DNA from: Evansella sp041820985
Lineage (GTDB): Bacteria > Bacillota > Bacilli > Bacillales > Salisediminibacteriaceae
Direction: 5' to 3'
Length of the DNA: 64,000 nucleotides
Assembly: GCF_041820985.1 (NCBI RefSeq)
Contig: NZ_JBGUAU010000013.1
Location: 112,325-176,324 of the forward strand
In this document: in pieces, positions 1 to 8,664 of the stretch
Layout of the letters: every line of letters begins with the position of its first letter
Numbering within the stretch: the stretch's first letter is position 1
Translations under genes and position numbers: made by a program
The notes under the pieces: model-generated
Told to the model about the DNA's origin: nothing
Databases searched by the model: none
Seen by the model: the letters and a program-made list of their open reading frames with translations, nothing else

Positions 1-214
1 CTGTTTCTTCACCCTCGATTAAAATTTGTCCACTAAAATCCCCAGTGATACCAATAATTACACCTAAATCGGATTGATGATAATCTTTTTGAATTAAAAC
101 GGGAGGATTAAATGAAAGGTTGGCTGGAATGACACTTTTTATGCTACTGATCATTCCGTTAATACTTTCCTTGATTATGACATTCTGTTTCTCTGCAATT
201 ATTGTTTCTGACAT
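1..214 (-). CDS. CheX-like chemotaxis protein, N-terminal part (runs off window)
   Basis: The frame begins at an ATG at 214 with AAAGGA about 8 bases upstream and runs off the window start, so only about 71 N-terminal residues are visible. They include a GVIIGITGDFSGQ segment typical of the CheX/CheC/FliY fold. CheX proteins dephosphorylate CheY-P and so tune flagellar switching; here the catalytic helix lies outside the window, so activity cannot be judged. A cyclic-di-GMP-I riboswitch and a hairpin lie just upstream on the same strand, so expression probably follows c-di-GMP. The family call is from motif recognition only. Confidence 0.72.
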   Translation of the reverse strand, partial: MSETIIAEKQNVIIKESINGMISSIKSVIPANLSFNPPVLIQKDYHQSDLGVIIGITGDFSGQILIEGEET

Positions 215-265
215 AAGATCACGTCCTTTTTTTAATGTGTTTTTCAAGTAGAAGCCAAAAGAAAT

Positions 266-288
266 AGTATGCCTAAAACAGGCATACT
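266..288 (-). terminator. Hairpin between c-di-GMP riboswitch and CheX-like gene
   Basis: AGTATGCC and GGCATACT form an 8-bp perfect stem with a 7-base loop. On the minus strand it lies after the riboswitch and before the gene, and is followed by a moderately T-rich stretch. It is probably the expression platform, an intrinsic terminator controlled by ligand binding. Confidence 0.6.
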
Positions 289-309
289 TAAGGAGTGAAC
301 CAGTTTTTT

Positions 310-380
310 GGCAACTCGACCACCATAGTTTTTAACCTTAGGCTCGTAGCTTTGCGTCCTTACCTTTCGATAAGTTTGCC
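310..380 (-). promoter_or_regulatory. Cyclic-di-GMP-I (GEMM-I) riboswitch
   Basis: Read on the minus strand the segment shows the GEMM-I signature: GGCAAAC, a GAAA tetraloop hairpin (TTATCGAAAGGTAA), GGACGCAAAGC, GCCTAA, then ATGGTGGTCGAGTTGCC, whose end pairs with the opening GGCAA. The aptamer binds c-di-GMP. It precedes a terminator-like hairpin and the CheX-like gene, so it most likely links chemotaxis output to c-di-GMP. Whether it turns expression on or off cannot be told. Confidence 0.9.
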
Positions 381-640
381 TTTATCATTTTCGATTAATT
401 ATTATATTTATCGTATAATAACATGGGACATAAGTCCATCTTTTTTTTACAATATGAGATAAAAAGTAGATAAAAAGTCTCGGTGTAATAGAGCGTATTG
501 TCGTTTTCTATGTAGGGTTATATATTGGAAGGTGTCAGAATGGGTATATAGTTCTAAACGGATGATTTGTACATTAGACTAAGAGATGTTTATGATAGAC
601 TCAATGATGAACCAGAATTCCAAAATCGAGGTGTTTCTAC
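381..640. other. Intergenic DNA upstream of riboswitch
   Basis: This AT-rich stretch probably holds the minus-strand promoter for the riboswitch transcript near its left end. I see no convincing gene, RNA or repeat in the rest. Confidence 0.4.
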
Positions 641-785
641 ATGATTATTCAATGTAGGAAAAAGTTACTAGACGAGCTACGCCAGAGGTAGACAATAATC
701 GGGAGGAACAACCTCTTACGACGTGGAATGCTAACTTACTTACAATAAATCGTAAGAAAACAGTTGTCCTTGTGAATGAGGAAGG
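641..785 (+). pseudogene. Remnant of a small DUF6933-like gene, frameshifted and truncated
   Basis: An ATG at 641 opens MIIQCRKKLLDEL and this frame stops at 689. Shifting frame near 680 gives a coding-like continuation, TPEVDNNREEQPLTTW followed by NANLLTINRKKTVVLVN. From memory this resembles the start of the small DUF6933 family (EEQPLxSWHANLxTxNRRKTVVLxN). It then runs straight into the GGGGACGG-type palindrome at 784. It therefore looks like a broken gene whose 3' part was lost at the repeat. Confidence 0.5.
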
Positions 786-814
786 AAGCAGTGAGAACCG
801 TCCCCACTGCTTCC
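784..814. repeat. Dispersed GGGGACGG palindrome, short form
   Basis: GGAAGCAGTG and CCACTGCTTCC arms flank the AGAACCGTCC core. It is a shortened copy of the element at 51056, 56674 and 62115. It abuts the stop codon of msrA and the truncated end of the pseudogene on the other side. It could act as a terminator for msrA. Confidence 0.7.
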
Positions 815-1344
815 TAGTTTTTGCTTTCGATAAACTCTTTTCGCCCTGACTCTTCCACTTCTTTCTTATAATGAAGGGGATTTTTTTTGTAAAAATCCTG
901 GTGATACTCTTCCGCAGGGTAGAAGGTACTAGCTGGGAAAATATCAGTGACTATTGGTTTCAAAAATTTACCGCTTTTTTCCACTTCTTGCTTCGATTTC
1001 TCGGCTAGCTGCTTCTGCTCTTCTGTGTGATAATAAATAGCTGTCTTATACTGCTCGCCTCGGTCGATGAATTGTCCACCTTCATCTGTTGGATCAATAT
1101 TTCTCCAAAAGATGTCTAACAAATCTTCATATGGAAATAAGCTTGTATCGAACGTGATTTGGACAACCTCACGATGACCACTCGTGCCTGTTTTCACTTG
1201 TTCATACGTTGGATTTTCTATATGTCCACCTGTATATCCAGAGATGACGTTATGAATTCCGGGGAACTGGTCGAATGGCTTCACCATACACCAAAAGCAT
1301 CCCCCGGCAAAGGTTGCTAGTTCTATCTTTGTTTCGTTACTCAT
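814..1344 (-). CDS. msrA: Peptide-methionine (S)-S-oxide reductase MsrA
   Basis: The 176-residue protein has the MsrA signature GGCFWC near residues 15-19, with the catalytic Cys, followed by GYTGGHIENPTYEQV and later EYHQDFYKKNP, all characteristic of the family. It reduces the S epimer of methionine sulfoxide in oxidised proteins using thioredoxin. Length is normal for a stand-alone MsrA without a fused MsrB domain. The ATG at 1344 has GAGGTGA upstream. The stop codon sits exactly at the edge of a dispersed palindromic repeat, which may serve as its terminator. Confidence 0.95.
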   Translation of the reverse strand: MSNETKIELATFAGGCFWCMVKPFDQFPGIHNVISGYTGGHIENPTYEQVKTGTSGHREVVQITFDTSLFPYEDLLDIFWRNIDPTDEGGQFIDRGEQYKTAIYYHTEEQKQLAEKSKQEVEKSGKFLKPIVTDIFPASTFYPAEEYHQDFYKKNPLHYKKEVEESGRKEFIESKN

Positions 1345-1784
1345 TTTATGTTCACCTCTATTTCTTTGTAGTTAGTTTAATATTATCTCAGTGGTATTAC
1401 AAGTGGGAGGATTATAGCTAGGGAAGTCAGTGCACACATAGTTCTTTTGCTGTTAAAACTAGTATGTAAGTATGCAAGGTAGATTCAATCATATACTTTT
1501 CTTCGACATATTCTACATCCGTCAATATCTAACATTTTCGATCTCTTTAACCTGGAAAAAGCTAGACGAAACACTATCTACACAATTTTCAAAATTTTTT
1601 AGAATGTAAACGCTTAACTCGAAAAAATGTTTTTCTTTAACTAATTATCTGTGCTAATATTCTATATATAGCACAGATTAGACAAAAAAACCTACTTAAA
1701 GAACGTGTTGCTTCTTAATAGGGTTACATACATGTAATGTAGTGAAACGTTTTTGTTTTTGAAAAATTAGCTGGGGGAATATGG
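1345..1784. other. Divergent intergenic region with operator-like palindromes
   Basis: This gap separates msrA (minus) from the large regulator (plus). It holds a perfect 10-bp inverted repeat (1647-1678) and a smaller palindrome, TTACATACATGTAA (1724-1737), both upstream of the regulator. A weak cre-like match lies at 1605-1618. No coding potential was seen. Confidence 0.45.
1647..1678. promoter_or_regulatory. Perfect inverted repeat upstream of LuxR-type regulator
   Basis: ATCTGTGCTA at 1647-1656 is exactly complementary to TAGCACAGAT at 1669-1678, with a 12-base spacer. It lies 107-138 bp upstream of the ATG at 1785. It has no T-tract, so it is a candidate operator rather than a terminator. 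Confidence 0.45.
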
Positions 1785-4700
1785 ATGGAAAACGATGGTT
1801 ACTTTGAAAAAGAAAATATACTCACAGTCGGTGATTTTTCTTTTATTCGCTCTATTCACTCAGCTAGTAGTAGACAGGTCATCATCAGAAAAGGCTCGAA
1901 AGGAATAGAATTAGAAAGAGAATGTCAGGAATGGCTAGAGTCGCAGTTACCTAATATTCTTAATCCAATGACAATTCATAATGAAGAGCTTGTGTTTGAA
2001 CATGTAGACGGGAAATCTCTTCGATCGCTGTTAAATTTAAAAGAATTAACGTTGGAAAATATGTTGAGTATATCTCTTCAACTTGTGGAAACACTACAAT
2101 ATTTTCATATGCAGAATAAGCCAAACGTTACAATCGTAGTAGAACAAATCATCGTTGACTCCAATAAACAAATAAAGATTTTACCGATTCCATATCTTGA
2201 TAAAGAAAATAATGAAAAGTTTCAAACACCTGAAACCATTCTAAACACAGCTATGACCAACTCTGAGTATAGTTCTGATTTATATAGATTCGGCTTGTTG
2301 CTATATGAACTATTTACAAATGGAAAGCATCCATTTACCCGAATTAAGAACCCAGATTGGAAACACTGCCATATTGCTGTAATGCCTACTCCTGTATCGA
2401 AAATGAATCCTGAAATACCGAAAATGATTAATAATATCGTGATGACTTTACTTGAAAAAGAACCAAAGAACCGGTATCAAGACACTAACCATTTGGCCAA
2501 AGATCTATTAACTTGCTATCAAGAATTAATTGCGAAAGGAACCATACAACCATTCCGACTTTGTTCAAGAGTAAGCAAAGGTAACTATGAAATTCCAAAT
2601 AATTTTTATGGAAGAGAGAAGGAAGTAAAGGTATTGTATGATCACTTTCAATCTGCTGCATTTGGAGCAACGGAAGTAGTATATGTTACTGGAGCAGAAG
2701 GTATTGGAAAAACAACGTTAGTTAATAAACAATTTAAACGAATTATTCAGAATCGATCCTTTTATATTTATGGAAAATGTACTCCAAATAATAATGGAAC
2801 ACCGTTCGATTCGTTGGTGGATGCATTTCGAGATTTAGTTAGACAGATCTTAATGCAAAAAAATGACCAGGTAGCCATGTGGAAAGAGAAACTTCTAAAA
2901 GCATTAGGGAAAAATGGTCAAATTATTACGAATGTGATACCAGAATTAGAATCCCTCCTTGGGAAACAGCCTCCAGTGGAAGTTCTTACTGGTCAAGCTT
3001 CAACGAATCGTTTTTTTATCGTGTTCCGTCAGTTCGTTCAAGTGTTTACAAGTGAGAATCAGCCGTTAGTTTTATTTTTGGACGACATACATTTTGCCGA
3101 TTTTGCCTCTCTTCGCCTTATGTATTCCTTGTTAATAGATCCGAATACTACAAGATTTATTGTTATTGCTGCTTTTACAACTGAGGCGGTGCAACCTTTT
3201 GAAAGATTAATGAAACGCTATGACAATCTGAAAAAATATGGAGTGTCTACAACACAAATTGAAGTAGAGTTTTTATCTATCAACGAAGTAGAACAATTCG
3301 TAGCAGACACATTAGCGTGTGATAGATCTGAATGTAGAGGGCTTTCTCAACTTATTTATCAGAAAACAGGCGGATCTCCATTATATATGAAAGAAATGCT
3401 TCGTTTACTTCATAAAAACCAATGGATCGAATTTAATTTCTATTCAAATAAATGGACGTGGATGGAAACCGAGATTCAGTCGATTAAAGACCAAGAACAT
3501 ATACTCGAATATATGGAAAAAAAAATTCGATCTCTCCCTATGGAGGATTTGGAAATTATGAAAATTGCCGCCTGTCTTGGAAATCAGTTCTATTACAGTG
3601 ACCTTCTCCATTTTACCAGTTCCAAGCAACAGGAGGTTACAAAATCGCTAGAGAATTCAGAAAAGGAAGGGATTATCCTTTCTCTCGATACATCAAATGG
3701 TCAGCAATGTTATCATTTTTTTCACGAGAAAATTCATGAAATAGCATATTCATTGGTTGAAGAGATGGAGAAGCAAGTACTTCATCTGACAATAGCTAGA
3801 TACTTAATGGATAATCAATATGGTTCTGATAAAGATCTGTTTCATTTAGTAAATCATTATAATCATGGGGCAACGATAATAGAAGATCCTATAGAGAAGG
3901 AAATGCTTTTCCAGTTAAACTGTAAAGCGGCAAAACTTGCCGAGACTTCAACTGCATACGAAACGGCAGCATATTATTATCGTCATGCAGTTACTTTTAT
4001 TGATGAAAATAAATGGAACGAGAATTTTGAGGGGTGTTTTTCGTTATATCTTGCTTTGTCCAATATGGAGTATTTATCTGGGAATCATGAACTGGCTTTA
4101 TGTATTAATACAGAATTACTGCGAACAGCAAGGAATTGGGAAGAAAAGGCCCAAGTATATAAACATAAAATAATGAAATCTATAACTAGAGGCGATTATT
4201 CTCTAGCATTAGAGCAAGGAATTATATGTTTAAGGGAAATAGGAATTGATATCCCTTGTAAACCTAGTGAAATAGATGTTAAACGAGAGAATATTCATGC
4301 GAGAGTAAGGTTTCCAAACGGATTTAAGTTCCTATACGATATTCCTGAGGCTACCGATGAAAAAATGAAACTAGCGATGGATATTATGTTTTTGATGTTA
4401 ATCCCTACGTTTTATATTCAGCGAAATTCATTCAAGATACTTGTAAATAAGTTTATGGAGCTAATATTACAATATGGAAAAACGGATATATCTCCAGCTG
4501 TTTTTGCCTATTATGGCCTTTATCTAAGTACAGAGTTGAATGACATGCAAAGAAGTTATGAGATTGGAAATATTGCAGCTGAGTTAGCTGAGAAATATGC
4601 GACACCTTCCGTTATGTGTAAAACATATGTATTAGTTGGTGGAAATATATGCAAATGGTTTGATGATAAGCTTAAAGGGGAATCTTACCTTTCTAAAGCG

Positions 4701-6371
4701 ATTGACTTAGGAATAGTAAGTGGAGACTATATTCATACTAATTTAGCTATTACAACGAGTATTGCTAACATGTATACTCATGATTCATTATTTAAAGTAG
4801 AAGAAAGTAGTGACAAATATTATACGTTATTTCATAAAACAAAAGATGATTTTTCCAAAAATGTAATGAGATGCTATAAACAATTTGTTCAATGTTTACA
4901 AGGGAAAACAGATCAACCGATCACTTTAAATAATGAACAATTCCATGAGGATGTGTTTTTGGAAAATGTAAAACATGATGAAAGATCTGCTGTTACCATT
5001 ACTCAATACTATACATTTAAAGTTCAAATCTATTACCTAAATGGACAATATAAAGAAGCACTTCAGTATGCTGCACTAGCTGAAAAATATATGAAAAATG
5101 TTCCTTTTCTTCCTCATTATGGAGAGTTCTTGTTTTATAAAGCATTAACTATATTGCGATTTTGGAAACATATGGATGGGGAAGATCGGAGGCAGTATCT
5201 CACAGAAATAAATATCATTTTACACAAATTCAGTGGATGGAGAGAATATAATAAACGGTACTATGAGCATAAGGAATGGATTTTACGAGCGGAATATGCA
5301 AAAATGCAAGAATATTACGACAAGGCGGAAATCCTTTATGAACAAGCTATAAAATCAGCAACAGAAAGTGGAACTGGGTGTAATGTAGCTATTTGCTTAG
5401 AATTAGCAGGATCTTTCTATGAAGAGATTGATAAGGATCGTTTAGCAAAGCAATGGATAAAGGAGGCTGTATCTGAATATAGAAAATGGGGGGCAACTCT
5501 GAAAGCAGAGAATCTAGAGAAAAGATATTCTCATTATTTCACACTTATGAAAGATGAAAACTTAATCACTTCACAAATGGTAAACCAACTATCGTATCAA
5601 AAAGAATCTGCATCAATGGTAAACATAAGTACAATATGGAAGGCAACAGAAACATTATCTCAAGAAGGGGATCATTTTCACACTTTAAGGGAATTAATGA
5701 TTTCTATTAATCGCGAATCTTTAGCGGAAAAGGCAGTGCTTTTAAAAAAAGAGGGAGATTTGATTGTCGTAGTAGCAGTAAATAAAGGATCAAACGAGTT
5801 TTCTATCCAATCAGAGGAGTTGGAGAAAACTAGGGATGTACCACAAGAGATTGTTCGTTATATTGCACGTACACATCGAGATTTCGTTATTGAGGATGTA
5901 TCTAATGAGGATCAGTATTACCATTATCCTTATTTTAGAAGGCAACTTCCAAGGTCTGTCCTTTGCTTACCAATCATGTTGCACGGGGAAGTAAAGGGAA
6001 TTCTTTATTTAGAAAATCGTTGGATTGCAAATCTTTTTTCTAAGGAAAAAATAGAAATTGCTAGATACTTATGTACTCAAGCTATGTTTATTTCTACTTG
6101 TATAGATGCTTTGCAACCAGAGAAACAAGAAGTAGAAAAAGAAAGACAGCATTCAGATTTGATTCTATATGATTCTTTGACTGAGAGAGAATTAGAGATT
6201 CTTCAACTGATGGCTGCCGGTATGTCTAATGAGGAGATAGCAAGAAAACTAAAATTAAAGATTGGCACAGTGAAAGTGCATAATCATAATATTTTCTCCA
6301 AGTTAGATGTGAATCGTCGAACAAAAGCAGTATATAAAGCAAAAGAGTTAAAGTTGATCGATATTAGTTAG
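1785..6371 (+). CDS. Giant pseudokinase / AAA ATPase / GAF / LuxR-HTH regulator
   Basis: This 1528-residue protein has a protein-kinase-like fold at about 1-250, then a STAND/AAA-type ATPase (GAEGIGKTT P-loop near 305, LVLFLDDIH Walker B near 430), a long helical TPR-like middle (about 700-1250), a GAF domain (about 1300-1440) and a C-terminal LuxR-type HTH (LTERELEILQLMAAGMSNEEIA). The kinase part lacks HRD and DFG: the expected places read NVTIVVEQ and KILPIP, so it is probably a pseudokinase. The layout resembles PknK-type regulators that sense a ligand and bind DNA. It lies upstream of the EPS operon in the same direction, but behind its own terminator; control of EPS genes is an inference. 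A GGGGG ribosome site precedes the ATG. Confidence 0.85.
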   Translation: MENDGYFEKENILTVGDFSFIRSIHSASSRQVIIRKGSKGIELERECQEWLESQLPNILNPMTIHNEELVFEHVDGKSLRSLLNLKELTLENMLSISLQLVETLQYFHMQNKPNVTIVVEQIIVDSNKQIKILPIPYLDKENNEKFQTPETILNTAMTNSEYSSDLYRFGLLLYELFTNGKHPFTRIKNPDWKHCHIAVMPTPVSKMNPEIPKMINNIVMTLLEKEPKNRYQDTNHLAKDLLTCYQELIAKGTIQPFRLCSRVSKGNYEIPNNFYGREKEVKVLYDHFQSAAFGATEVVYVTGAEGIGKTTLVNKQFKRIIQNRSFYIYGKCTPNNNGTPFDSLVDAFRDLVRQILMQKNDQVAMWKEKLLKALGKNGQIITNVIPELESLLGKQPPVEVLTGQASTNRFFIVFRQFVQVFTSENQPLVLFLDDIHFADFASLRLMYSLLIDPNTTRFIVIAAFTTEAVQPFERLMKRYDNLKKYGVSTTQIEVEFLSINEVEQFVADTLACDRSECRGLSQLIYQKTGGSPLYMKEMLRLLHKNQWIEFNFYSNKWTWMETEIQSIKDQEHILEYMEKKIRSLPMEDLEIMKIAACLGNQFYYSDLLHFTSSKQQEVTKSLENSEKEGIILSLDTSNGQQCYHFFHEKIHEIAYSLVEEMEKQVLHLTIARYLMDNQYGSDKDLFHLVNHYNHGATIIEDPIEKEMLFQLNCKAAKLAETSTAYETAAYYYRHAVTFIDENKWNENFEGCFSLYLALSNMEYLSGNHELALCINTELLRTARNWEEKAQVYKHKIMKSITRGDYSLALEQGIICLREIGIDIPCKPSEIDVKRENIHARVRFPNGFKFLYDIPEATDEKMKLAMDIMFLMLIPTFYIQRNSFKILVNKFMELILQYGKTDISPAVFAYYGLYLSTELNDMQRSYEIGNIAAELAEKYATPSVMCKTYVLVGGNICKWFDDKLKGESYLSKAIDLGIVSGDYIHTNLAITTSIANMYTHDSLFKVEESSDKYYTLFHKTKDDFSKNVMRCYKQFVQCLQGKTDQPITLNNEQFHEDVFLENVKHDERSAVTITQYYTFKVQIYYLNGQYKEALQYAALAEKYMKNVPFLPHYGEFLFYKALTILRFWKHMDGEDRRQYLTEINIILHKFSGWREYNKRYYEHKEWILRAEYAKMQEYYDKAEILYEQAIKSATESGTGCNVAICLELAGSFYEEIDKDRLAKQWIKEAVSEYRKWGATLKAENLEKRYSHYFTLMKDENLITSQMVNQLSYQKESASMVNISTIWKATETLSQEGDHFHTLRELMISINRESLAEKAVLLKKEGDLIVVVAVNKGSNEFSIQSEELEKTRDVPQEIVRYIARTHRDFVIEDVSNEDQYYHYPYFRRQLPRSVLCLPIMLHGEVKGILYLENRWIANLFSKEKIEIARYLCTQAMFISTCIDALQPEKQEVEKERQHSDLILYDSLTERELEILQLMAAGMSNEEIARKLKLKIGTVKVHNHNIFSKLDVNRRTKAVYKAKELKLIDIS

Positions 6372-6407
6372 GAGCTGGCAGTTTGATCTAGTTTGAACAT
6401 TTCATGA

Positions 6408-6443
6408 AAGCCTGTTATGAGCAAAAGCTCATAGCAGGCTTTT
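6408..6443 (+). terminator. Rho-independent terminator after the giant regulator
   Basis: AAGCCTGTTATGAGC pairs with GCTCATAGCAGGCTT through an AAAA loop, followed by TTTA. This 15-bp stem separates the regulator from the EPS operon. Confidence 0.85.
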
Positions 6444-6555
6444 ATGCTGTGTGGTGAGTTGCCGAGATTCTCCCATTTTTTTATTGTTTTGTAGGAATAT
6501 TGATGAAGTTTGGTCTAACTATAACTTTAGATATATGTGTGTACTCGTCTAGATA

Positions 6556-6573
6556 TTGTATAAAAGTATACAA
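6556..6573. promoter_or_regulatory. Palindrome in the EPS operon promoter region
   Basis: TTGTATA-AAAG-TATACAA is a perfect 7+4+7 inverted repeat about 55 bp before the first EPS gene. It overlaps the likely core promoter and is a candidate operator. No known regulator is matched. Confidence 0.4.
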
Positions 6574-6627
6574 GAGTGGAGAACTGATACGAGTTTTCAA
6601 AAAACATAAAGGAAGTTGAGGGACGTT

Positions 6628-7320
6628 ATGAAAGAGATGAATTCATTTAAAGAAATCTTGTTAGCGATGAAAAAACGTTTGTGGCTTATTATTATTATGG
6701 CGATTGGAGCAGGGGCCGTTAGTGGTTTCTATACAAACTATTATGTTACACCAGTATATCAGACAAGTTCGCAATTTCTTGTTAGTAATTCTGGTGAAGG
6801 GCAGACTGCTTATGATCCTGGTCAATTAAACACGAATATTCAGCTCATAAGTACATATAACGAAATTATCCGAAGCCCAAGAATATTAGATATTGTATCA
6901 GAAGAACTGGGCACTTACGTTTCTGCTGGACAAATCACTGTAAGTAATAATAGAAATTCCCAAGTAGTACATGTAACTGCATTTGATTCTGATCCAGGTC
7001 GTGCAATAACTATAGCAAACACTACGGTTGAAGTATTTCAACAAGAAGTTCCTAAGCTGTTACAAGTGGATAATGTAAATATCCTTTCTGTCGCAACAAA
7101 TGCATTTAAAGTATCACCTAGTCTGATTACGAATGTTAGCATCGCAGTTGCACTTGGACTAATTCTAGGTGTTGGGATAACATTACTTTTCGAATTCTTT
7201 GATAACACTATCAAATCAGAAGAAAGTATTGAGGAATTATTAGACTTACCTTTACTAGGAGTAGTATCTCATTGTGATCATAAAGCAAAACCGGTTCAGG
7301 AAAAACCAAGAAGTGCATAA
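6628..7320 (+). CDS. EPS chain-length / kinase-activator membrane protein (Wzz, EpsA/CapA type)
   Basis: The 230-residue protein has one membrane helix near residues 16-36, an extracytoplasmic Wzz-like domain (YQTSSQFLVS, then ILDIVSEELG) and a second helix near 172-195, followed by a short cytoplasmic tail. This is the layout of EpsA, YwqC and CapA, which set polymer length and activate the partner tyrosine kinase through the C-terminal tail. The next gene encodes that kinase, 20 bp downstream. I chose the ATG at 6628; an in-frame TTG at 6616 is less well placed. It is the first gene of the EPS operon. Confidence 0.9.
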   Translation: MKEMNSFKEILLAMKKRLWLIIIMAIGAGAVSGFYTNYYVTPVYQTSSQFLVSNSGEGQTAYDPGQLNTNIQLISTYNEIIRSPRILDIVSEELGTYVSAGQITVSNNRNSQVVHVTAFDSDPGRAITIANTTVEVFQQEVPKLLQVDNVNILSVATNAFKVSPSLITNVSIAVALGLILGVGITLLFEFFDNTIKSEESIEELLDLPLLGVVSHCDHKAKPVQEKPRSA

Positions 7321-7340
7321 CAAGAAAGAGGTGTGTAGGA

Positions 7341-8033
7341 ATGGCAAAGAAAAAGAATTTGAGACAAATGACGTCTCTTGTTGCAATGACTAATCCCAGA
7401 TCTCCTATTTCCGAGCAATACAGGACCATTCGGGCAAATATTGAAAATGCGATGATGAAAATGGATGTAAAAACGATCCTTGTAACATCACCGGGTGCTG
7501 GGGAAGGAAAAACAATGACATTAGCTAATTTAGCTGTTGTATTTGCAGAGCAGGGAAAAAGGGTATTGGTGATAGATTCCGATATGCGTAAACCGAGTCT
7601 GCATCTTAGATTTAGCAGTGGAAATTCCCCAGGTTTAAGTAATGTTCTTACTGGTGAAAATAAGCTGGAAGAGGTAATTAGGGAAACGGGAGTTCATAAT
7701 CTGAACTTAGTACCAAGTGGCGGGTTACCCTCTAACCCGTCAGAGCTATTAAGCTCCAATAGGATGAAAGAACTTTTAGATAAGGCCAGTGATATGTATG
7801 ACCTCATTCTGTTTGATTCCCCACCTAGTCTCTATGTAGCGGATGGTCAGGTCCTTGCAAGGTATTGTGATGGAGCAATCATTGTTTTGAGAAACAAGCA
7901 GACGGATTATAAGGCAGCTATCAAGACAAAAAATCTCCTTGATAATACAAGTACTAGCATACTAGGAGCAGTATTAAATGACCAAGAAAAATACAAAATG
8001 GATCACTATTATTCAGCAATCCCCATGAAATAA
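7341..8033 (+). CDS. Bacterial tyrosine (BY) kinase, EpsB/CapB/YwqD type
   Basis: The 230-residue cytoplasmic protein has the BY-kinase set: Walker A SPGAGEGKT near residue 51, Walker A' VLVIDSDMRKP near 77, and Walker B LILFDSPP near 155. Tyrosines cluster at the C terminus (YKMDHYY), the usual autophosphorylation sites. It is split from its membrane activator, as in Firmicutes. It probably phosphorylates itself and sugar enzymes such as Ugd to control polymer assembly. GTGTGTAGGA precedes the ATG. A strong terminator and a structured RNA follow before galU. Confidence 0.93.
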   Translation: MAKKKNLRQMTSLVAMTNPRSPISEQYRTIRANIENAMMKMDVKTILVTSPGAGEGKTMTLANLAVVFAEQGKRVLVIDSDMRKPSLHLRFSSGNSPGLSNVLTGENKLEEVIRETGVHNLNLVPSGGLPSNPSELLSSNRMKELLDKASDMYDLILFDSPPSLYVADGQVLARYCDGAIIVLRNKQTDYKAAIKTKNLLDNTSTSILGAVLNDQEKYKMDHYYSAIPMK

Positions 8034-8127
8034 AAGGTAGTAGAAATATGATGGAAAGTTCTGATGTTATTCCCTTACTTCTTGCGAGCTTACAAACATA
8101 TTGCTAATAGAATCAAAGCTTTTAGGG

Positions 8128-8167
8128 CGATCCAAAAGGTGAAAAAACCTTATGGATCGTCTTTTTA
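8128..8167 (+). terminator. Rho-independent terminator after the BY-kinase gene
   Basis: CGATCCA-AAAGGT pairs with ACCTTA-TGGATCG through an A-rich loop, followed by TCTTTTTATT. It would stop the first two-gene EPS transcript unless read-through or antitermination occurs. Confidence 0.85.
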
Positions 8168-8315
8168 TTATGCAATATTATGTCGTGCAAACATTCTGTT
8201 CTTTCGTAGAAATCTATGAAATTTCGATAAAAACAAAGGGTAATCTGCCAACAGAGAGACTACTCTTTTATTCTTTTCTTAGCAAAAATGAGAATAATAT
8301 AGGAAAAATTGTTAA

Positions 8316-8329
8316 TGTAACCGCTTACT
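8316..8329. promoter_or_regulatory. Possible cre (CcpA) site
   Basis: TGTAACCGCTTACT matches the consensus TGWAANCGNTNWCA at 13 of 14 positions. It lies about 335 bp before galU. Carbon-catabolite control of EPS precursor synthesis would make sense, but this is a single motif match. Confidence 0.33.
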
Positions 8330-8480
8330 ATAACTTTGGATATATGGTTTATCACTTTTGCTTTGATATAAATAACACATCACTATGAATCATCGAATTC
8401 AAAACATAGTATTGGCATGTTAGAACACATAAGCAAGTGATTTAGGATTTTTCTACATATCTAATTAATTTTAAAAAAAG

Positions 8481-8610
8481 TTCGAAGTGAAGGTGATGTC
8501 TCCTAACCTATATCAATGGAGGTACTCGGTCATGCTGTGGGTTGGATTCTAGTTCAACCTTAGCACAAGTTTGCGTTAGTGTGATGTGAGGGAGGGTTCA
8601 ATGCCCATTT
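8481..8610 (+). ncRNA. EAR-like (epsC-type) structured RNA candidate
   Basis: The segment is GC-richer than its surroundings and foldable: CTCC...GGAG, GGTTG...CAACC around GATTCTAGTT, and GGG...CCC around TTCAATG, with further pairing possible between TAACCTA and TGGGTT. In B. subtilis the EAR RNA lies between the kinase gene and the next gene of the eps operon and lets polymerase pass terminators. This segment has the same place, between the kinase gene and galU. I assign it from position and fold, not from a covariance search. Confidence 0.55.
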
Positions 8611-8664
8611 ACATAATTTAATTCACATATAAGTATTTTATCTATTTAAAGGAGGAACTTGATT

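Larger units (their letters stand above)
8034..8480. other. Non-coding gap inside the EPS operon
   Basis: The gap holds the terminator at 8128 and a cre-like site at 8316, then AT-rich DNA leading to the structured RNA. A 78-codon open frame at 8152-8388 begins inside the terminator, lacks a ribosome site and looks random. Confidence 0.5.

Noticed and set aside
1605..1618. cre-like site TGTAAACGCTTAAC upstream of the giant regulator
   Set aside because: The last two bases do not fit the consensus; weaker than the site at 8316.
8152..8388. 78-codon open frame between the kinase gene and galU
   Set aside because: It begins inside a terminator hairpin, has no ribosome site and its translation looks random.
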